The notes under the pieces were generated by a model, which worked only from the letters and a program-made list of their open reading frames with translations, searched no databases and was not told the origin of the DNA. Below are positions 54,533 to 64,000 of a stretch of 64,000 nt of DNA, piece after piece. Position 1 is the stretch's first letter. Each line of letters begins with the position of its first letter. The stretch is from Nostoc sp. HK-01. GTDB lineage: Bacteria > Cyanobacteriota > Cyanobacteriia > Cyanobacteriales > Nostocaceae. The translations under genes and the position numbers were made by a program. The stretch is taken from positions 992,001-1,056,000 of the forward strand of contig AP018318.1 of assembly GCA_003990705.1 (NCBI GenBank), read 5' to 3'.

Positions 54533-55363
54533 CTAATTCATATTTTGTTTCTCAATCAGTTGCTCAAACGCTGCTAAAGTTTTTTGATGTTGCTTGTCTG
54601 CAACCCATGTAAAATCATCATGACCTGCACCATCTACCCACAATGACATTTTAGGATCAGGTGCGGCTGAGTATAGTGTATATCCGTGTTGGATAGGAAT
54701 AGTTTGGTCAGCTTGACCGTGCATCACTAAGACTGGACAATTAACCTGTGGAAGTTTTTTCAGGTTAGAAAACTTATCGAAGGGAAGTAAGGGAAAAGGT
54801 ACAACAACTCGAAAAGCAGATGTAAATGTACTCTCCAATATCAAGCCAGCAACAGAATGACGAGTTGCTAAATCAACTGCTGATCCTCCACCAACAGAAC
54901 GTCCATAGACGATAATTTTCTTCGGTGGTACTTTTAGCTGCTGTGTGAGGTAAGTGTATGCGGCTTCAGCATCTTGGTACGCATTAGATTCTCCAGGTTT
55001 GCCATCGCTGGTGCCATAACCGCGATAGTCATAGGCAAAAACGCTAAATCCCCATTGATGTAAACGTTCTAAAAACAGCTGAACATCACCAATATCTTCG
55101 GCGTTACCGTGGATGTAGAGCATTGTATACTCTGCTCTGGGATTAGGTAAATACACCGCCGAAATCTTCTGTTTGTCAGTAACGGTTACTTTCAAAATAC
55201 TGGCATTGTCTTGATAAGTAGCAGGCTGAGGCAGAAAAATCATGCTATCTGCTCTAAAAAAGACATAAAATGCGAAAAAGCCGTAAATAAACAACAATGA
55301 GCGAACTAGCCGTTTCCAACTGAGTTCACCAATCAACAGCTTTCTAAGTTGCGATCGCGACAT
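54533..55363 (-). CDS. Membrane-anchored alpha/beta hydrolase (BEM46-like)
   Basis: Serine hydrolase with one N-terminal membrane segment (about 20-38, LLFIYGFFAFYVFF). The catalytic triad is visible as Ser in GRSVGGGS, Asp in GQADQTIP and His in GAGHDDF; YIHGNAEDIGD is the oxyanion loop. The length is 276 residues. Members of this group act on lipids or esters, but the substrate here is unknown. It sits between DUF29 and the metal importer without close coupling. Confidence 0.83.
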   Translation of the reverse strand: MSRSQLRKLLIGELSWKRLVRSLLFIYGFFAFYVFFRADSMIFLPQPATYQDNASILKVTVTDKQKISAVYLPNPRAEYTMLYIHGNAEDIGDVQLFLERLHQWGFSVFAYDYRGYGTSDGKPGESNAYQDAEAAYTYLTQQLKVPPKKIIVYGRSVGGGSAVDLATRHSVAGLILESTFTSAFRVVVPFPLLPFDKFSNLKKLPQVNCPVLVMHGQADQTIPIQHGYTLYSAAPDPKMSLWVDGAGHDDFTWVADKQHQKTLAAFEQLIEKQNMN

Positions 55364-55496
55364 GAATGTATGGGAAGTTTATGAGGTAATAATCAATTTT
55401 TCCCAAAACTCATGCTCAGACTTCTAGAAAGATGGAAACCTGCTTCATTACTGTCTTAATCATCCATCTTTCACCGGAGGCGATATTACAAGACTA

Positions 55497-56354
55497 TTAG
55501 CCTTGATAATGTTGGGTGGAAAGAGGTGGGATGTAGCGTTTACGCCGACTTTGAATACTTTTGCAAACTAGTACGCAGCCAAAAATGAAGGTTGACAGGA
55601 GAACCACACTTGCACCAGAAGCAATATCTAAGTAGTAACTGAGGTAAATTCCAGCAAAGGCGATCGCTGCGCCTAAAATGCCGGAGATGATCATAATATA
55701 ACCAAAGCGATCGCTTAAAAGTCGGGCAATAGACGCAGGAATCACGACCGCAGAGATAATTAATGTCACTCCTAAGACGTTAAGTGTGGCTACTAGTAAA
55801 GTTGCCAGCATGAGGGCAAATAATGTATCCATAGCTACTACAGGTACGCCATGCACCTGTGCTACTTCTCTGTCAAAACACCAAAACAGTAAAGGGCGAT
55901 AAAACAAAAACACTAAGCTCAAAATCACAAACGTTACCCCAATTACACACCACAAATCCGTAGGGGAAACGCCCAATACATTACCAAATAAAGCCGCTTC
56001 AAAGTTTTGGCTAAATTTGCGATAGGTACTAATTACGGCTACACCCAAAGCAAAACTAGCAGTTGTCACAATCCCAATTGCTGCATCCGAGTAGACTTTA
56101 CGCCCAGTTAAATATTGAATGAGCAAGGCGGCGGCAAATCCCCAAATCCCAGAGCCAATGTAAAAATTTAGCCCTAAAACATAGCTCAGTACGGCTCCGC
56201 CCAAAATTGCATGGGAAAGGCCATGAGCAATATAACTCATACGGCGAGTGATGATATATACACCCATCACACCGCACAATAGCCCCGCCATCATCCCAAC
56301 AATAACGGCGCGACTGAAAAATTCATACTGAAAAGGTTTGAGCAGAAACTCCAT
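55497..56354 (-). CDS. Zn/Mn-type ABC transporter permease
   Basis: Membrane subunit of a cluster 9 metal importer, with eight or nine hydrophobic segments in 285 residues. Typical stretches are MSYIAHGLSHAILGGAVLSY near residue 38 and TLLVATLNVLGVTLIISAVV near 200. It starts 22 bp after the ATPase stop, completing a binding protein-ATPase-permease operon on the minus strand. Confidence 0.88.
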   Translation of the reverse strand: MEFLLKPFQYEFFSRAVIVGMMAGLLCGVMGVYIITRRMSYIAHGLSHAILGGAVLSYVLGLNFYIGSGIWGFAAALLIQYLTGRKVYSDAAIGIVTTASFALGVAVISTYRKFSQNFEAALFGNVLGVSPTDLWCVIGVTFVILSLVFLFYRPLLFWCFDREVAQVHGVPVVAMDTLFALMLATLLVATLNVLGVTLIISAVVIPASIARLLSDRFGYIMIISGILGAAIAFAGIYLSYYLDIASGASVVLLSTFIFGCVLVCKSIQSRRKRYIPPLSTQHYQG

Positions 56355-56376
56355 GTGTTTAATTTTGAATTGAGGA

Positions 56377-57222
56377 TTAAGGCTTGTGTCCGTTGTGGTT
56401 TAAATGGACTTTTCGCAAAATTTGCGGCAAATTATCTTGCATTTGATGGCGTAACGAAGTGCCTGCGTTAGCAATCAGAATGCGATCGCTTTGATGAAAG
56501 ACCACCATTTCTGCACCAAAGGTCTCTTTTAAAATCGCCGGGGTGAACACATCACTCGGTTCACCTTGGGCAATAATGCTGTGATTAAAACACACTACCC
56601 AAGGTAGATGCGTTGCCACCGAGTTGAGGTCATGGGTTGATAGGAGAATTGTCAAACCTTGTTGATTAAGTTCTGCTAACAAATGTAACAGTTCATGCTG
56701 CACACGCAAATCTGAACTACTTGTTGGTTCATCTAACAAGACAATTTCTGGTTCGCCCACTAGCGCCCTAGCGATAAACACTCGTTGCTGTTGTCCACCA
56801 GATAACTCACCAATGGGACGATGGGCGATGTGCGCTACTCCCACCCGTTCTAACAGTGCCTTGGCCATAATGCGATCGCGTCGTGATGACCAAGGTAAAA
56901 ATTGCTGCTTGCGGTAACGCCCCATCATGACTACTTCTAATGCTGTTACTGGAAAATTCCAATCTACCGTTTCTACCTGCGGTACATAACCGACCTTTGG
57001 TGGTGCAGTTCCCGGTTTTAAGCGCTTTCCTCGAAACCAAATTTCCCCAGCCCAAAGTGGAACCAACCCTAATATTGCTTTGATTAGGGTTGTTTTCCCA
57101 CTACCAGAAGGCCCTACCAAACCAGACAGTTGCCCAGGATATAAGGACAAATTGACGTTAGTCAATACTGGTTGGTTTTGGAAACCACAGGTAAGGTTTC
57201 TAATTTCTAATATTGTTTCCAT
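56377..57222 (-). CDS. Zn/Mn-type ABC transporter ATPase
   Basis: Standard ABC ATPase with GPSGSGKTT (Walker A), LSGGQQQR (signature) and IVLLDEPTSSSD (Walker B); the VETVDWNFPVTALEVVMMGR stretch is characteristic of metal importers. I start at ATG 57222 (METILEIRNL), because the extra 34 upstream residues are encoded by intergenic repeat and are unlike any ABC protein. From there the length is about 281 residues. Confidence 0.88.
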   Translation of the reverse strand: METILEIRNLTCGFQNQPVLTNVNLSLYPGQLSGLVGPSGSGKTTLIKAILGLVPLWAGEIWFRGKRLKPGTAPPKVGYVPQVETVDWNFPVTALEVVMMGRYRKQQFLPWSSRRDRIMAKALLERVGVAHIAHRPIGELSGGQQQRVFIARALVGEPEIVLLDEPTSSSDLRVQHELLHLLAELNQQGLTILLSTHDLNSVATHLPWVVCFNHSIIAQGEPSDVFTPAILKETFGAEMVVFHQSDRILIANAGTSLRHQMQDNLPQILRKVHLNHNGHKP

Positions 57223-57228
57223 GCACAC

Positions 57229-57340
57229 AAGAAGTAAAAAGTATGAAGTATGAAGTGTGAAGTGTGAAGTGCGGGACGAGGGGGACAAGGTAGAATATGC
57301 GACTGAAAACTTACAACTCAGCACTCCACACTCCGCACTT
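57229..57340. repeat. Heptad repeats between binding-protein and ATPase genes
   Basis: AAGTATG and GAAGTGT units, then AGTGCGG pairing with CCGCACTT near the end, so the gap can form a hairpin inside the importer operon. Confidence 0.6.
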
Positions 57341-57342
57341 TG

Positions 57343-58401
57343 TTATTTAGTAGCCGTGGTAGCTGGGCCAACAACATTGGTGGTGTTTAGCTTATCCACT
57401 AACTGGGGATTTCCCCCCAGATTTTCGGCAATGATTCGCAGATTGTTTGCCATCATGCCAATGTAAGTATGTTGAGGATTGGTATTTTCTATGGCATTAG
57501 CTGAGCCTGTTCCAGGTAATTCATCATCAGCCGTGTTTGCTATTTTGACTTTCGCTTCTCTAGCAATTTGTTCTTCAACTTTGCTGGGGTAGACTTCCGA
57601 ACCAAAAATTGCGGGTACACCAGTTTTGCGAATCTGGTCGATGAGTTTGGCTACATCTTGCGCTGAAGGTTCTTTAAAATCTGAAGGTTGGATTGCGCCA
57701 ATGACCTCAAAGCCATATTCTCTAGCCCAGTAAGCCCAAGAGTCGTGGTATGTCAAAAGTTTGCGATTTTTAGCTGGAATACTCGCTACGACTTCACGGC
57801 TAACTTTGTCTAATGCGTCCAAGCGTTGTAAGTAGTTATTTAAATTTTGAGCGTAGTATTCTTTACCTTCGGGATCTAACTGTGTTAGCTGTTTGGCGGC
57901 TAATTTAGCGTAAGCTTCTGCGTATTTGGGGTTTACCCATAAATGGGGATTAGGGTCTCCTTTTTCTTTGGGAAAGCTAAAGTCAAAAATCCACTGAGCT
58001 TCATTTATGGTATTGTTACCTAGCTCATAAACGTTTGTTTCCTTGGGTTTAGAAGTTTTTGCCAGTTTTTCGGTTGGGGCTTCTAAGCGGAGTCCATTAA
58101 CGATAATTAAGTTAGCCTTAGACAGCAAATCGGCATCGCTAGGACGGGGTTCAAAGGTGTGAGAATCAGTCCCTTCGGGAATTATGCCTTTGACGTCAGT
58201 GCGATCGCCTGCAATGTTACTCACAATATTGGTTATGGGTGCAACTGTTGTCACAACTATTAGTTTGCTTTTGGTTTGGTTCTGTACAGGTTGTGCAGTC
58301 GCATCATTTTCCGTGGGGCTAGGAGCTACTGCTGCATTTTGAGGCGCATTACAAGCTGTGAGGAATAAACCAAATATTAATAACAATGCAGATGTTTTCA
58401 T
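57343..58401 (-). CDS. Zn/Mn-type ABC transporter binding lipoprotein
   Basis: Cluster A-I metal-binding protein. A lipobox (LTAC, about residue 17) follows a short signal. Candidate ligands are His in GTDSHTFEP, His in NPHLWVNP, His in TYHDSWAYW and an acidic residue in the ADDELPG loop. His at the third position fits zinc or TroA-like proteins; manganese-specific MntC has Glu there. The His-rich loop of many ZnuA proteins is absent. Metal choice therefore leans to zinc but is open. It is first in the operon. Confidence 0.86.
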   Translation of the reverse strand: MKTSALLLIFGLFLTACNAPQNAAVAPSPTENDATAQPVQNQTKSKLIVVTTVAPITNIVSNIAGDRTDVKGIIPEGTDSHTFEPRPSDADLLSKANLIIVNGLRLEAPTEKLAKTSKPKETNVYELGNNTINEAQWIFDFSFPKEKGDPNPHLWVNPKYAEAYAKLAAKQLTQLDPEGKEYYAQNLNNYLQRLDALDKVSREVVASIPAKNRKLLTYHDSWAYWAREYGFEVIGAIQPSDFKEPSAQDVAKLIDQIRKTGVPAIFGSEVYPSKVEEQIAREAKVKIANTADDELPGTGSANAIENTNPQHTYIGMMANNLRIIAENLGGNPQLVDKLNTTNVVGPATTATK

Positions 58402-59362
58402 TACTTCGATAGTAGTAATTTTTTGGGTGTTATTTATTCACTAGTAAATATTTTTGCTTCTAGCTAATACAATCCCCTCTTAGAGGATTTTTCTCTAACT
58501 TTTATGTTTTTTTAACATATTACTGGAATAAGTATTAATTCTTTCTTAAAAACCTCGCTAATTCATGCTAAAGATAGATGTTTCTCGATAAGAATATCCC
58601 CTTTTTAGGATAAATCTCAGGTAATAATTATTTTTTGCCAGTAATATCAAACTAATTTTACTAATCAATAAAAAATCCCATGTCAGTACATCCGGCTATT
58701 TAATATAACCCAATATATTTAGTTTTAAAATTAATTAATATTTAGATTAAATATTCCTCTTAATAAAATTATTATTTTTTAACAATTAGTAAGTATTATT
58801 CTTAATTTTAAATACTATTTGGTATTTATTCAATTTGACTTTAAAATAAATATTACTTTCTTTGTCAATTTCATATATTTGCAATAGCAATACATCAAAA
58901 GTTTGTACGGTGATCATCGTAATTTTTGTGACAACTTTAGTATTAGTAGCATTAGTATGTTAGAAAATATAAATACAAAAGTACTAAAACTTCGTAAATA
59001 TAACTAAAATTTATTCTGATTTAATGAAATTTTTCCATAAACATCTACACTAAATCCAGAACATAATTATTGCTGAAAAATCTGTTTGGATTACTTAAAT
59101 TATTTGTGTAGGAAGGAAACAGGCAAAAGTAAAGAATTCAGGTAGCAATATCCTGACTGTTGAAAACATCAACTATGATTCCTATCAGCCCAAAATATTG
59201 CCATTAATATTCATTTTATTACATTGTCATCAATATATTTAATATACAATAAAGGTCGAGTTAGACAAAATCAATTAAAAAGTTACAAACATAACAATAA
59301 ACTCATCAAGTAAAACTTATCAAAGCTAACACAATTTTTCTTAGCTAAATTAACCAAATTAT
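58402..59362. other. 960-bp AT-rich stretch without a gene
   Basis: Divergent promoter region between the metal-importer operon and the lipid kinase. It is very AT-rich. I looked for Zur- and Fur-like palindromes and found none convincing, and no reading frame longer than noise. Confidence 0.5.
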
Positions 59363-60283
59363 ATGGAAGAAGATAATTGGACACAAACACAGCAAAGGTC
59401 ACTACCAGTAAATTCCCGTGCATTGCTGTTAGTTAATCGTCATGCCCGCCAAGGGGAGAAGCGATTAATAGAAGCAACTTATTATCTGGAGAAACTTGGA
59501 TTTAAATTAACAGAAGAATCTACAGAAAATCCCAAACATCTTTCAGACATTATTCGCCGTTACCAACATAAAGTTGATTTAGTAATTGTCGGTGGTGGTG
59601 ATGGGACTTTGAACGCAGCAGTAGATGGCTTAGTTGAAACTCAATTACCTTTAGGAATTTTACCTTTAGGAACGGCAAATGATTTAGCCAGAACTTTAGC
59701 AATTCCTAATTCCTTAGCAGAAGCTTGCCAAATTATTGCCTACGGGGAATTACGTCGTGTTGATTTAGGCTGGGTAAACGGTAAGCACTTTTTTAATGTT
59801 GCTAGTATGGGACTGAGTGTCAAAATTACTCAAAAACTTACTAAAGAAATGAAACGTCGTTGGGGAATATTTGCTTATATTGCGACTGCGTTACAAGTGA
59901 TTTGGGAGTCTCGCCCTTTTAGTGCCGAAATAAAAATGAAGGATCAATCATTTCGTGTCAAAACTGTGCAAATTGCTGTAGGTAATGGTCGTTATTATGG
60001 TGGTGGGATGGCAGTGGTTCACGATGCCACTATTGATGATCAAAGATTAGATCTCTACAGTTTGGAGATAGAACACTGGTGGCAAATCATACCTTTACTA
60101 CCTGCCATGCGTCAAGGCAGACATATTCGTTGGCGTAGTGTCCGAGCGCTTCAAGGACAAAAATTTGAAATTTCCACTCGTAAACCACGCCCAATTAATA
60201 CTGATGGGGAAATCACGACTTATACTCCGGCAACATTTCAAGTTATACCCAAAGCCATAACTGTTTTAGTCCCGCCAATTTAG
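59363..60283 (+). CDS. YegS-like lipid (diacylglycerol) kinase
   Basis: Lipid kinase of the DagK/YegS group, phosphorylating diacylglycerol or a related lipid. The nucleotide-binding VIVGGGDGTLNAAVDGL is at residues about 74-90; the PLGTANDLARTL motif follows near 105; YYGGGMAV and the C-terminal INTDGEI are also typical. The length is 306 residues. ATG 59363 fits the family start after a short polar lead. Confidence 0.87.
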   Translation: MEEDNWTQTQQRSLPVNSRALLLVNRHARQGEKRLIEATYYLEKLGFKLTEESTENPKHLSDIIRRYQHKVDLVIVGGGDGTLNAAVDGLVETQLPLGILPLGTANDLARTLAIPNSLAEACQIIAYGELRRVDLGWVNGKHFFNVASMGLSVKITQKLTKEMKRRWGIFAYIATALQVIWESRPFSAEIKMKDQSFRVKTVQIAVGNGRYYGGGMAVVHDATIDDQRLDLYSLEIEHWWQIIPLLPAMRQGRHIRWRSVRALQGQKFEISTRKPRPINTDGEITTYTPATFQVIPKAITVLVPPI

Positions 60284-60384
60284 AAAATTGGGAATAGCAT
60301 TTCTGAGTTCTCTACTGCCCTAATTTTCATTTGGGTGCATTAGTCTCCATATTCACCTTGATATACTGAATAAAGCTGGGTCTT

Positions 60385-61017
60385 GTGGCAATTCACTCTA
60401 ACTCACGCCAAATGGATCTGAGATTTTCTCAAGAAATTAAATCCTTGCTGCAAAGCTTATCTAATCATCACTTAACTTTAGGTGATATTTTGACAGAGAC
60501 TGCGGAACGAGGTTTCAGCCTAGTAATAGCTTTATTAGTTTTGCCTTTTTTGTTTCCTATGCCTCCTGGATTGGCTGGGCCTTTTGGTGCTGCCTGTTTG
60601 CTGGTTTCTGTACAGATGATTTTTGGCAGGCGATCGCCTTGGCTACCTAAACAAATCGCTAGGTATAAATTTCCGCGCCCGTTTGCCCAACTTCTCTTAA
60701 AAAATCTGCAACATCTCACCAAAATAGTCGAAAAAATTACTCGCCCTCGCTTAAAAAAAATAGCAAAAAACCCTATAACTTGGAGGCTCAATGGGCTATG
60801 TATCTCTTGGTTAACAATATTATTAATGTTACCAATTCCTTTCACCAATCCGATTCCCACTGTGGGGATTTTATTATTAGCAGTTGCCACAATTGAAGCA
60901 GATGGTTTGCTGATTTGTATTGGTTATATTATCACTGCTGTCATTACTTCATTCTTTGCCTTTATAGGCTATGCCGTATGGTTAGCACCTGGGTTACTAC
61001 CAGCTATTTTTAAATAA
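60385..61017 (+). CDS. ExoD-like membrane protein
   Basis: Exopolysaccharide-synthesis ExoD family. SLSNHHLTLGDILTETAERG then LVIALLVLPFLFPMPPGLAGP is the family opening, followed by QMIFGRRSPWLPKQIARYK and two or three more membrane segments. The length is 210 residues from a GTG start; an ATG at codon 10 (60412, MDLRFSQ) is as likely. The biochemical role of ExoD is unknown. It follows the lipid kinase by 100 bp on the same strand. Confidence 0.82.
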   Translation: MAIHSNSRQMDLRFSQEIKSLLQSLSNHHLTLGDILTETAERGFSLVIALLVLPFLFPMPPGLAGPFGAACLLVSVQMIFGRRSPWLPKQIARYKFPRPFAQLLLKNLQHLTKIVEKITRPRLKKIAKNPITWRLNGLCISWLTILLMLPIPFTNPIPTVGILLLAVATIEADGLLICIGYIITAVITSFFAFIGYAVWLAPGLLPAIFK

Positions 61018-61042
61018 TGAGTTGCTGAATTATCGAGAAAAA

Positions 61043-61067
61043 AGCCCTCAGTCATTTGCTGAAGGCT
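61043..61067 (+). terminator. Weak hairpin after the ExoD-like gene
   Basis: AGCC-C-TCAG (61043-61051) pairs with CTGA-A-GGCT (61059-61067), the same broken stem on each side. No T-run follows on the plus strand; on the minus strand a T-run does. Confidence 0.35.
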
Positions 61068-61546
61068 ATCACTTAATAAGGGTGCATCTACTACTATTTG
61101 TGTTTACATATAAAACTGACTATATCCGGAAGAATTATAAGCAGTGATGAGGATTTATATAAATTATAAAAACTATTGCCAATATTTATAACTAAATATA
61201 ACTGTAGGAATCTGGTGGGAAAACTTCGGAGCCAGAGGCTGATTAAATTGGGTTTAGCTACTTAATTTAGCATTATTTTTACTGAAAAAGCATTTTTATT
61301 GGCGATTGAATTTACATAAGAGACTGTGGGAAAATAATTAATTCCACAACAATAGCGATCGCAGCAATTAAAATATCTTTAGTTGGAATTGGTAGTGAAA
61401 ACTATACTTTAAGTATAAAACATAAATACTGATAAGCAATTACCAGTAAGGCTTTCAGGCATAAAATAAAGTAAACTTTTATAGCCAAGTCTTATCTAAA
61501 AATATTTCATAATTAAGGGAAGAACATCCCAACGGAGAATACAAAA
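61068..61546. other. Promoter region of acnB, no gene seen
   Basis: About 480 bases, AT-rich, with a HIP1-like GCGATCGC near 61356 and no credible reading frame. A good ribosome site (GGAG at about 61534) precedes acnB. Confidence 0.5.
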
Positions 61547-64000
61547 ATGCTAGAGTCATATCGTCAACACGTTGCCCAAAGAGCAGCATTAGGAATTCCC
61601 CCCTTACCGTTGGATGCGAAGCAAACCTCAGAACTATGTGAATTACTGAAGAATCCGCCCAAGGGTGAAGAACAAACATTATTACATTTATTGCGCGATC
61701 GCGTACCCCCTGGAGTTGACCCCGCAGCTTATGTGAAAGCTGGGTTTCTCACCGCCATTGCTAAAAAGGAAGTGAAAAGTTCGATAATTTCCCCTATTGA
61801 AGCTGTGGAATTGTTGGGAACAATGATTGGCGGCTATAACGTACAATCTTTAATTGAATTGCTGCAATTTGCCACCACATCTGTCTCCGACTCTTCCGAA
61901 ACACCTTTGGTAATGGGAGGAGAAGGTAAAGAACCAATTGCTGGCTATGCCGCCGCCGCCCTCAGCAAAACCTTGCTGGTGTATGATGCCTTTCATGATG
62001 TTTTGGAGTTAGCTAAAACTAATCCTTATGCCAAGCAAGTAATTAACTCATGGGCTGAGGCGGAATGGTTTACTGCGCGTCCCAAACTGCCAGAATTTAT
62101 CACTGTCACAGTGTTTAAAGTTCCTGGCGAAACCAACACCGACGACTTATCCCCCGCCACCCACGCCACCACCCGGCCAGATATTCCTTTACATGCCTTG
62201 GCGATGCTAGAAACGCGCCAACAAGGAAGTTTAGAAACCATTGCGGAGTTAAAAAAAATCGGACATCCCGTGGCTTATGTTGGCGATGTAGTAGGAACAG
62301 GTTCTTCCCGCAAGTCTGCTATTAACTCCGTGTTGTGGCATACAGGACAAGATATACCCTTTGTGCCGAACAAACGTGCTGGGGGATACATTTTAGGTGG
62401 TGCGATCGCGCCTATCTTCTTTAATACAGCCGAAGATGCTGGTGCTTTGCCCATACAATGCGATGTTACCAAGCTAGAAACAGGCATGGTAATTACCATC
62501 CATCCTTACAAAGGCACAATTACCAACGAAGCAGGCGAAGTAATTTCCACCTTCACCCTCAAACCCGACACCATCCTTGATGAAGTTCGCGCCGGTGGTC
62601 GTATCCCTTTACTCATTGGGCGTACCCTCACCGACAAAACTCGCCAAGCCCTAGGTTTAGAACCAAGCACAGTATTTATCCGTCCCGAACAACCAGCCGA
62701 CACAGGTAAAGGTTACACCCTCGCCCAAAAAATGGTGGGGAAAGCCTGCGGTTTACCCGGTGTCCGTCCCGGTACATCTTGCGAACCCATCATGACCACC
62801 GTTGGTTCTCAAGATACCACAGGCCCCATGACCCGCGACGAGTTAAAAGAACTCGCTTGTCTCGGTTTTAGTGCAGACTTAGTAATGCAGAGTTTCTGTC
62901 ATACCGCCGCATATCCCAAACCCGTAGACATCAAAACTCACCACGACCTCCCCGACTTTTTCGCCCAACGTGGCGGGGTTGCATTACGTCCTGGCGATGG
63001 TATCATCCACTCTTGGTTAAACCGGATGCTGTTACCCGACACAGTAGGTACAGGCGGCGACTCTCACACCCGCTTCCCCTTGGGTATTTCCTTCCCAGCT
63101 GGTTCTGGGTTAGTAGCCTTTGCGGGTGCGTTGGGTGTCATGCCTTTAGATATGCCAGAGTCAGTATTGGTAAGATTCAAAGGTGAATTGCAACCTGGTA
63201 TCACCTTGCGAGATATCGTCAACGCCATTCCCTACGTCGCTATGCAAAAAGGCTTGCTGACAGTAGAGAAGCAGAACAAGAAAAACGTCTTCTCTGGCAA
63301 AATTTTAGAAATGGAAGGCCTGCCAGACTTAAAAGTAGAACAAGCCTTTGAACTCACAGATGCTTCCGCCGAACGTTCTTGTGCAGGTTGTACAATTAAG
63401 CTGAGTGTCGAGACAGTTTCGGAATATCTGCGTTCTAATATTGCGTTGTTAAAAAACATGGTAGCCAGAGGCTATCACGATGAACGTACCATTATGCGCC
63501 GCGTCGCCAAAATGGAAGAATGGTTAGCCAACCCCGTGTTACTAGAAGCTGACGCAGATGCGGAGTATGCAGAAATAATTGAAATTGATTTAAACGAAAT
63601 CAAAGAACCAATTGTTGCTGCTCCTAATGACCCTGATAATGTTAAGTTATTATCAGAAGTTGCTAATGATCCAGTACAAGAAGTATTTGTTGGTTCTTGT
63701 ATGACAAACATTGGTCATTATCGAGCAACTGCGAAAGTTTTAGAAGGTGCAGGGGAAGTTAAAACTCGTTTGTGGATAGCGCCACCAACCCGTATGGATG
63801 AACACCAATTAAAAGAAGAAGGTGTATACAGCATTTTTGGTGCGGCTGGTGCAAGAACCGAAATGCCAGGATGCAGTTTATGTATGGGAAATCAGGCGCG
63901 AGTTGCTGATGGCACAACTGTATTTTCTACCTCCACCCGCAACTTTAATAACCGTATGGGTAAAGATGCCAGAGTGTATCTAGGTTCAGCAGAATTAGCA
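61547..64000 (+). CDS. acnB: Aconitate hydratase B (3' end missing)
   Basis: Interconverts citrate and isocitrate in the incomplete or modified TCA cycle, supplying 2-oxoglutarate for nitrogen assimilation. ATG 61547 starts [19 protein letters not shown], and the frame runs 818 codons to the window edge. The N-terminal helical HEAT-like domain and the swivel domain precede the catalytic part, as in AcnB and unlike AcnA. The iron-sulfur ligands are visible as Cys718 in GSCMTNIGH and Cys776/Cys779 in GCSLCMG. Only the last 50 or so residues should be missing. Confidence 0.95.
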   Translation, partial: MLESYRQHVAQRAALGIPPLPLDAKQTSELCELLKNPPKGEEQTLLHLLRDRVPPGVDPAAYVKAGFLTAIAKKEVKSSIISPIEAVELLGTMIGGYNVQSLIELLQFATTSVSDSSETPLVMGGEGKEPIAGYAAAALSKTLLVYDAFHDVLELAKTNPYAKQVINSWAEAEWFTARPKLPEFITVTVFKVPGETNTDDLSPATHATTRPDIPLHALAMLETRQQGSLETIAELKKIGHPVAYVGDVVGTGSSRKSAINSVLWHTGQDIPFVPNKRAGGYILGGAIAPIFFNTAEDAGALPIQCDVTKLETGMVITIHPYKGTITNEAGEVISTFTLKPDTILDEVRAGGRIPLLIGRTLTDKTRQALGLEPSTVFIRPEQPADTGKGYTLAQKMVGKACGLPGVRPGTSCEPIMTTVGSQDTTGPMTRDELKELACLGFSADLVMQSFCHTAAYPKPVDIKTHHDLPDFFAQRGGVALRPGDGIIHSWLNRMLLPDTVGTGGDSHTRFPLGISFPAGSGLVAFAGALGVMPLDMPESVLVRFKGELQPGITLRDIVNAIPYVAMQKGLLTVEKQNKKNVFSGKILEMEGLPDLKVEQAFELTDASAERSCAGCTIKLSVETVSEYLRSNIALLKNMVARGYHDERTIMRRVAKMEEWLANPVLLEADADAEYAEIIEIDLNEIKEPIVAAPNDPDNVKLLSEVANDPVQEVFVGSCMTNIGHYRATAKVLEGAGEVKTRLWIAPPTRMDEHQLKEEGVYSIFGAAGARTEMPGCSLCMGNQARVADGTTVFSTSTRNFNNRMGKDARVYLGSAELA

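Noticed and set aside
58402-59362. Zur or Fur box upstream of the metal importer
   Set aside because: Only loose GATAA/ATATC-like matches in very AT-rich sequence; no clean palindrome.

Overview
The window is chromosomal DNA from a filamentous, heterocyst-forming cyanobacterium of the Nostoc/Anabaena type. The signs are frequent GCGATCGC (HIP1) octamers, heptad-type tandem repeats between genes, a photosystem II gene (psbY), a hetC-hetP pair, a PilMNOQ set without PilP, and a treZ-treY-treH order I know from Anabaena. No rRNA, tRNA, CRISPR array or intact insertion sequence was seen. Assignments come from reading motifs and from memory of the families; no database search was run.

Bases 1-13500 are an export and differentiation region. 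A hetC-type C39-peptidase ABC exporter is cut by the left edge. About 1 kb later comes hetP, with a HetR-type palindrome far upstream of it. Two roughly 1-kb non-coding stretches follow, each ending in a strong hairpin terminator that no gene explains. Between and after them lie a cytosolic parvulin-type isomerase, a transposon-derived helix-turn-helix protein, a second full-length exporter (cNMP-binding, C39 and ABC modules), its HlyD-type adaptor and a second parvulin. A small membrane-protein gene broken by one stop codon closes the region.

Bases 13678-25454 hold housekeeping and accessory genes: ftsH2, an FMN reductase, a second FtsH whose protease metal site is lost, an HdeD-like membrane protein, a TTC38-type TPR protein, DUF1499, a PhnD-like binding protein, KDPG aldolase and two L,D-transpeptidases. 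Bases 25587-34007 carry the trehalose operon on the minus strand (treZ, treY, treH) and an NFACT/RqcH protein. A 520-bp unit at 35332-35851 has a DUF559 endonuclease between near-perfect 32-bp inverted repeats and looks mobile.

Bases 35903-41036 are the type IV pilus operon pilM-N-O-Q (minus strand). Then come an orphan sugar-binding lipoprotein, folC, psbY, a gamma-carbonic-anhydrase-like protein, a zinc-ribbon cyanobacterial protein, a VOC protein, a two-domain M16 peptidase, a cupredoxin, map, uvsE, an Hsp70-like ATPase, two small proteins, a hydrolase, a Zn/Mn ABC importer, a lipid kinase, an ExoD-like protein, and acnB cut by the right edge.

The observations most worth following are the FtsH pseudoprotease, the Walker A change in the HetC homologue, the HetR operator with its long hetP leader, the two orphan-terminator RNA candidates, and the DUF559 inverted-repeat unit.
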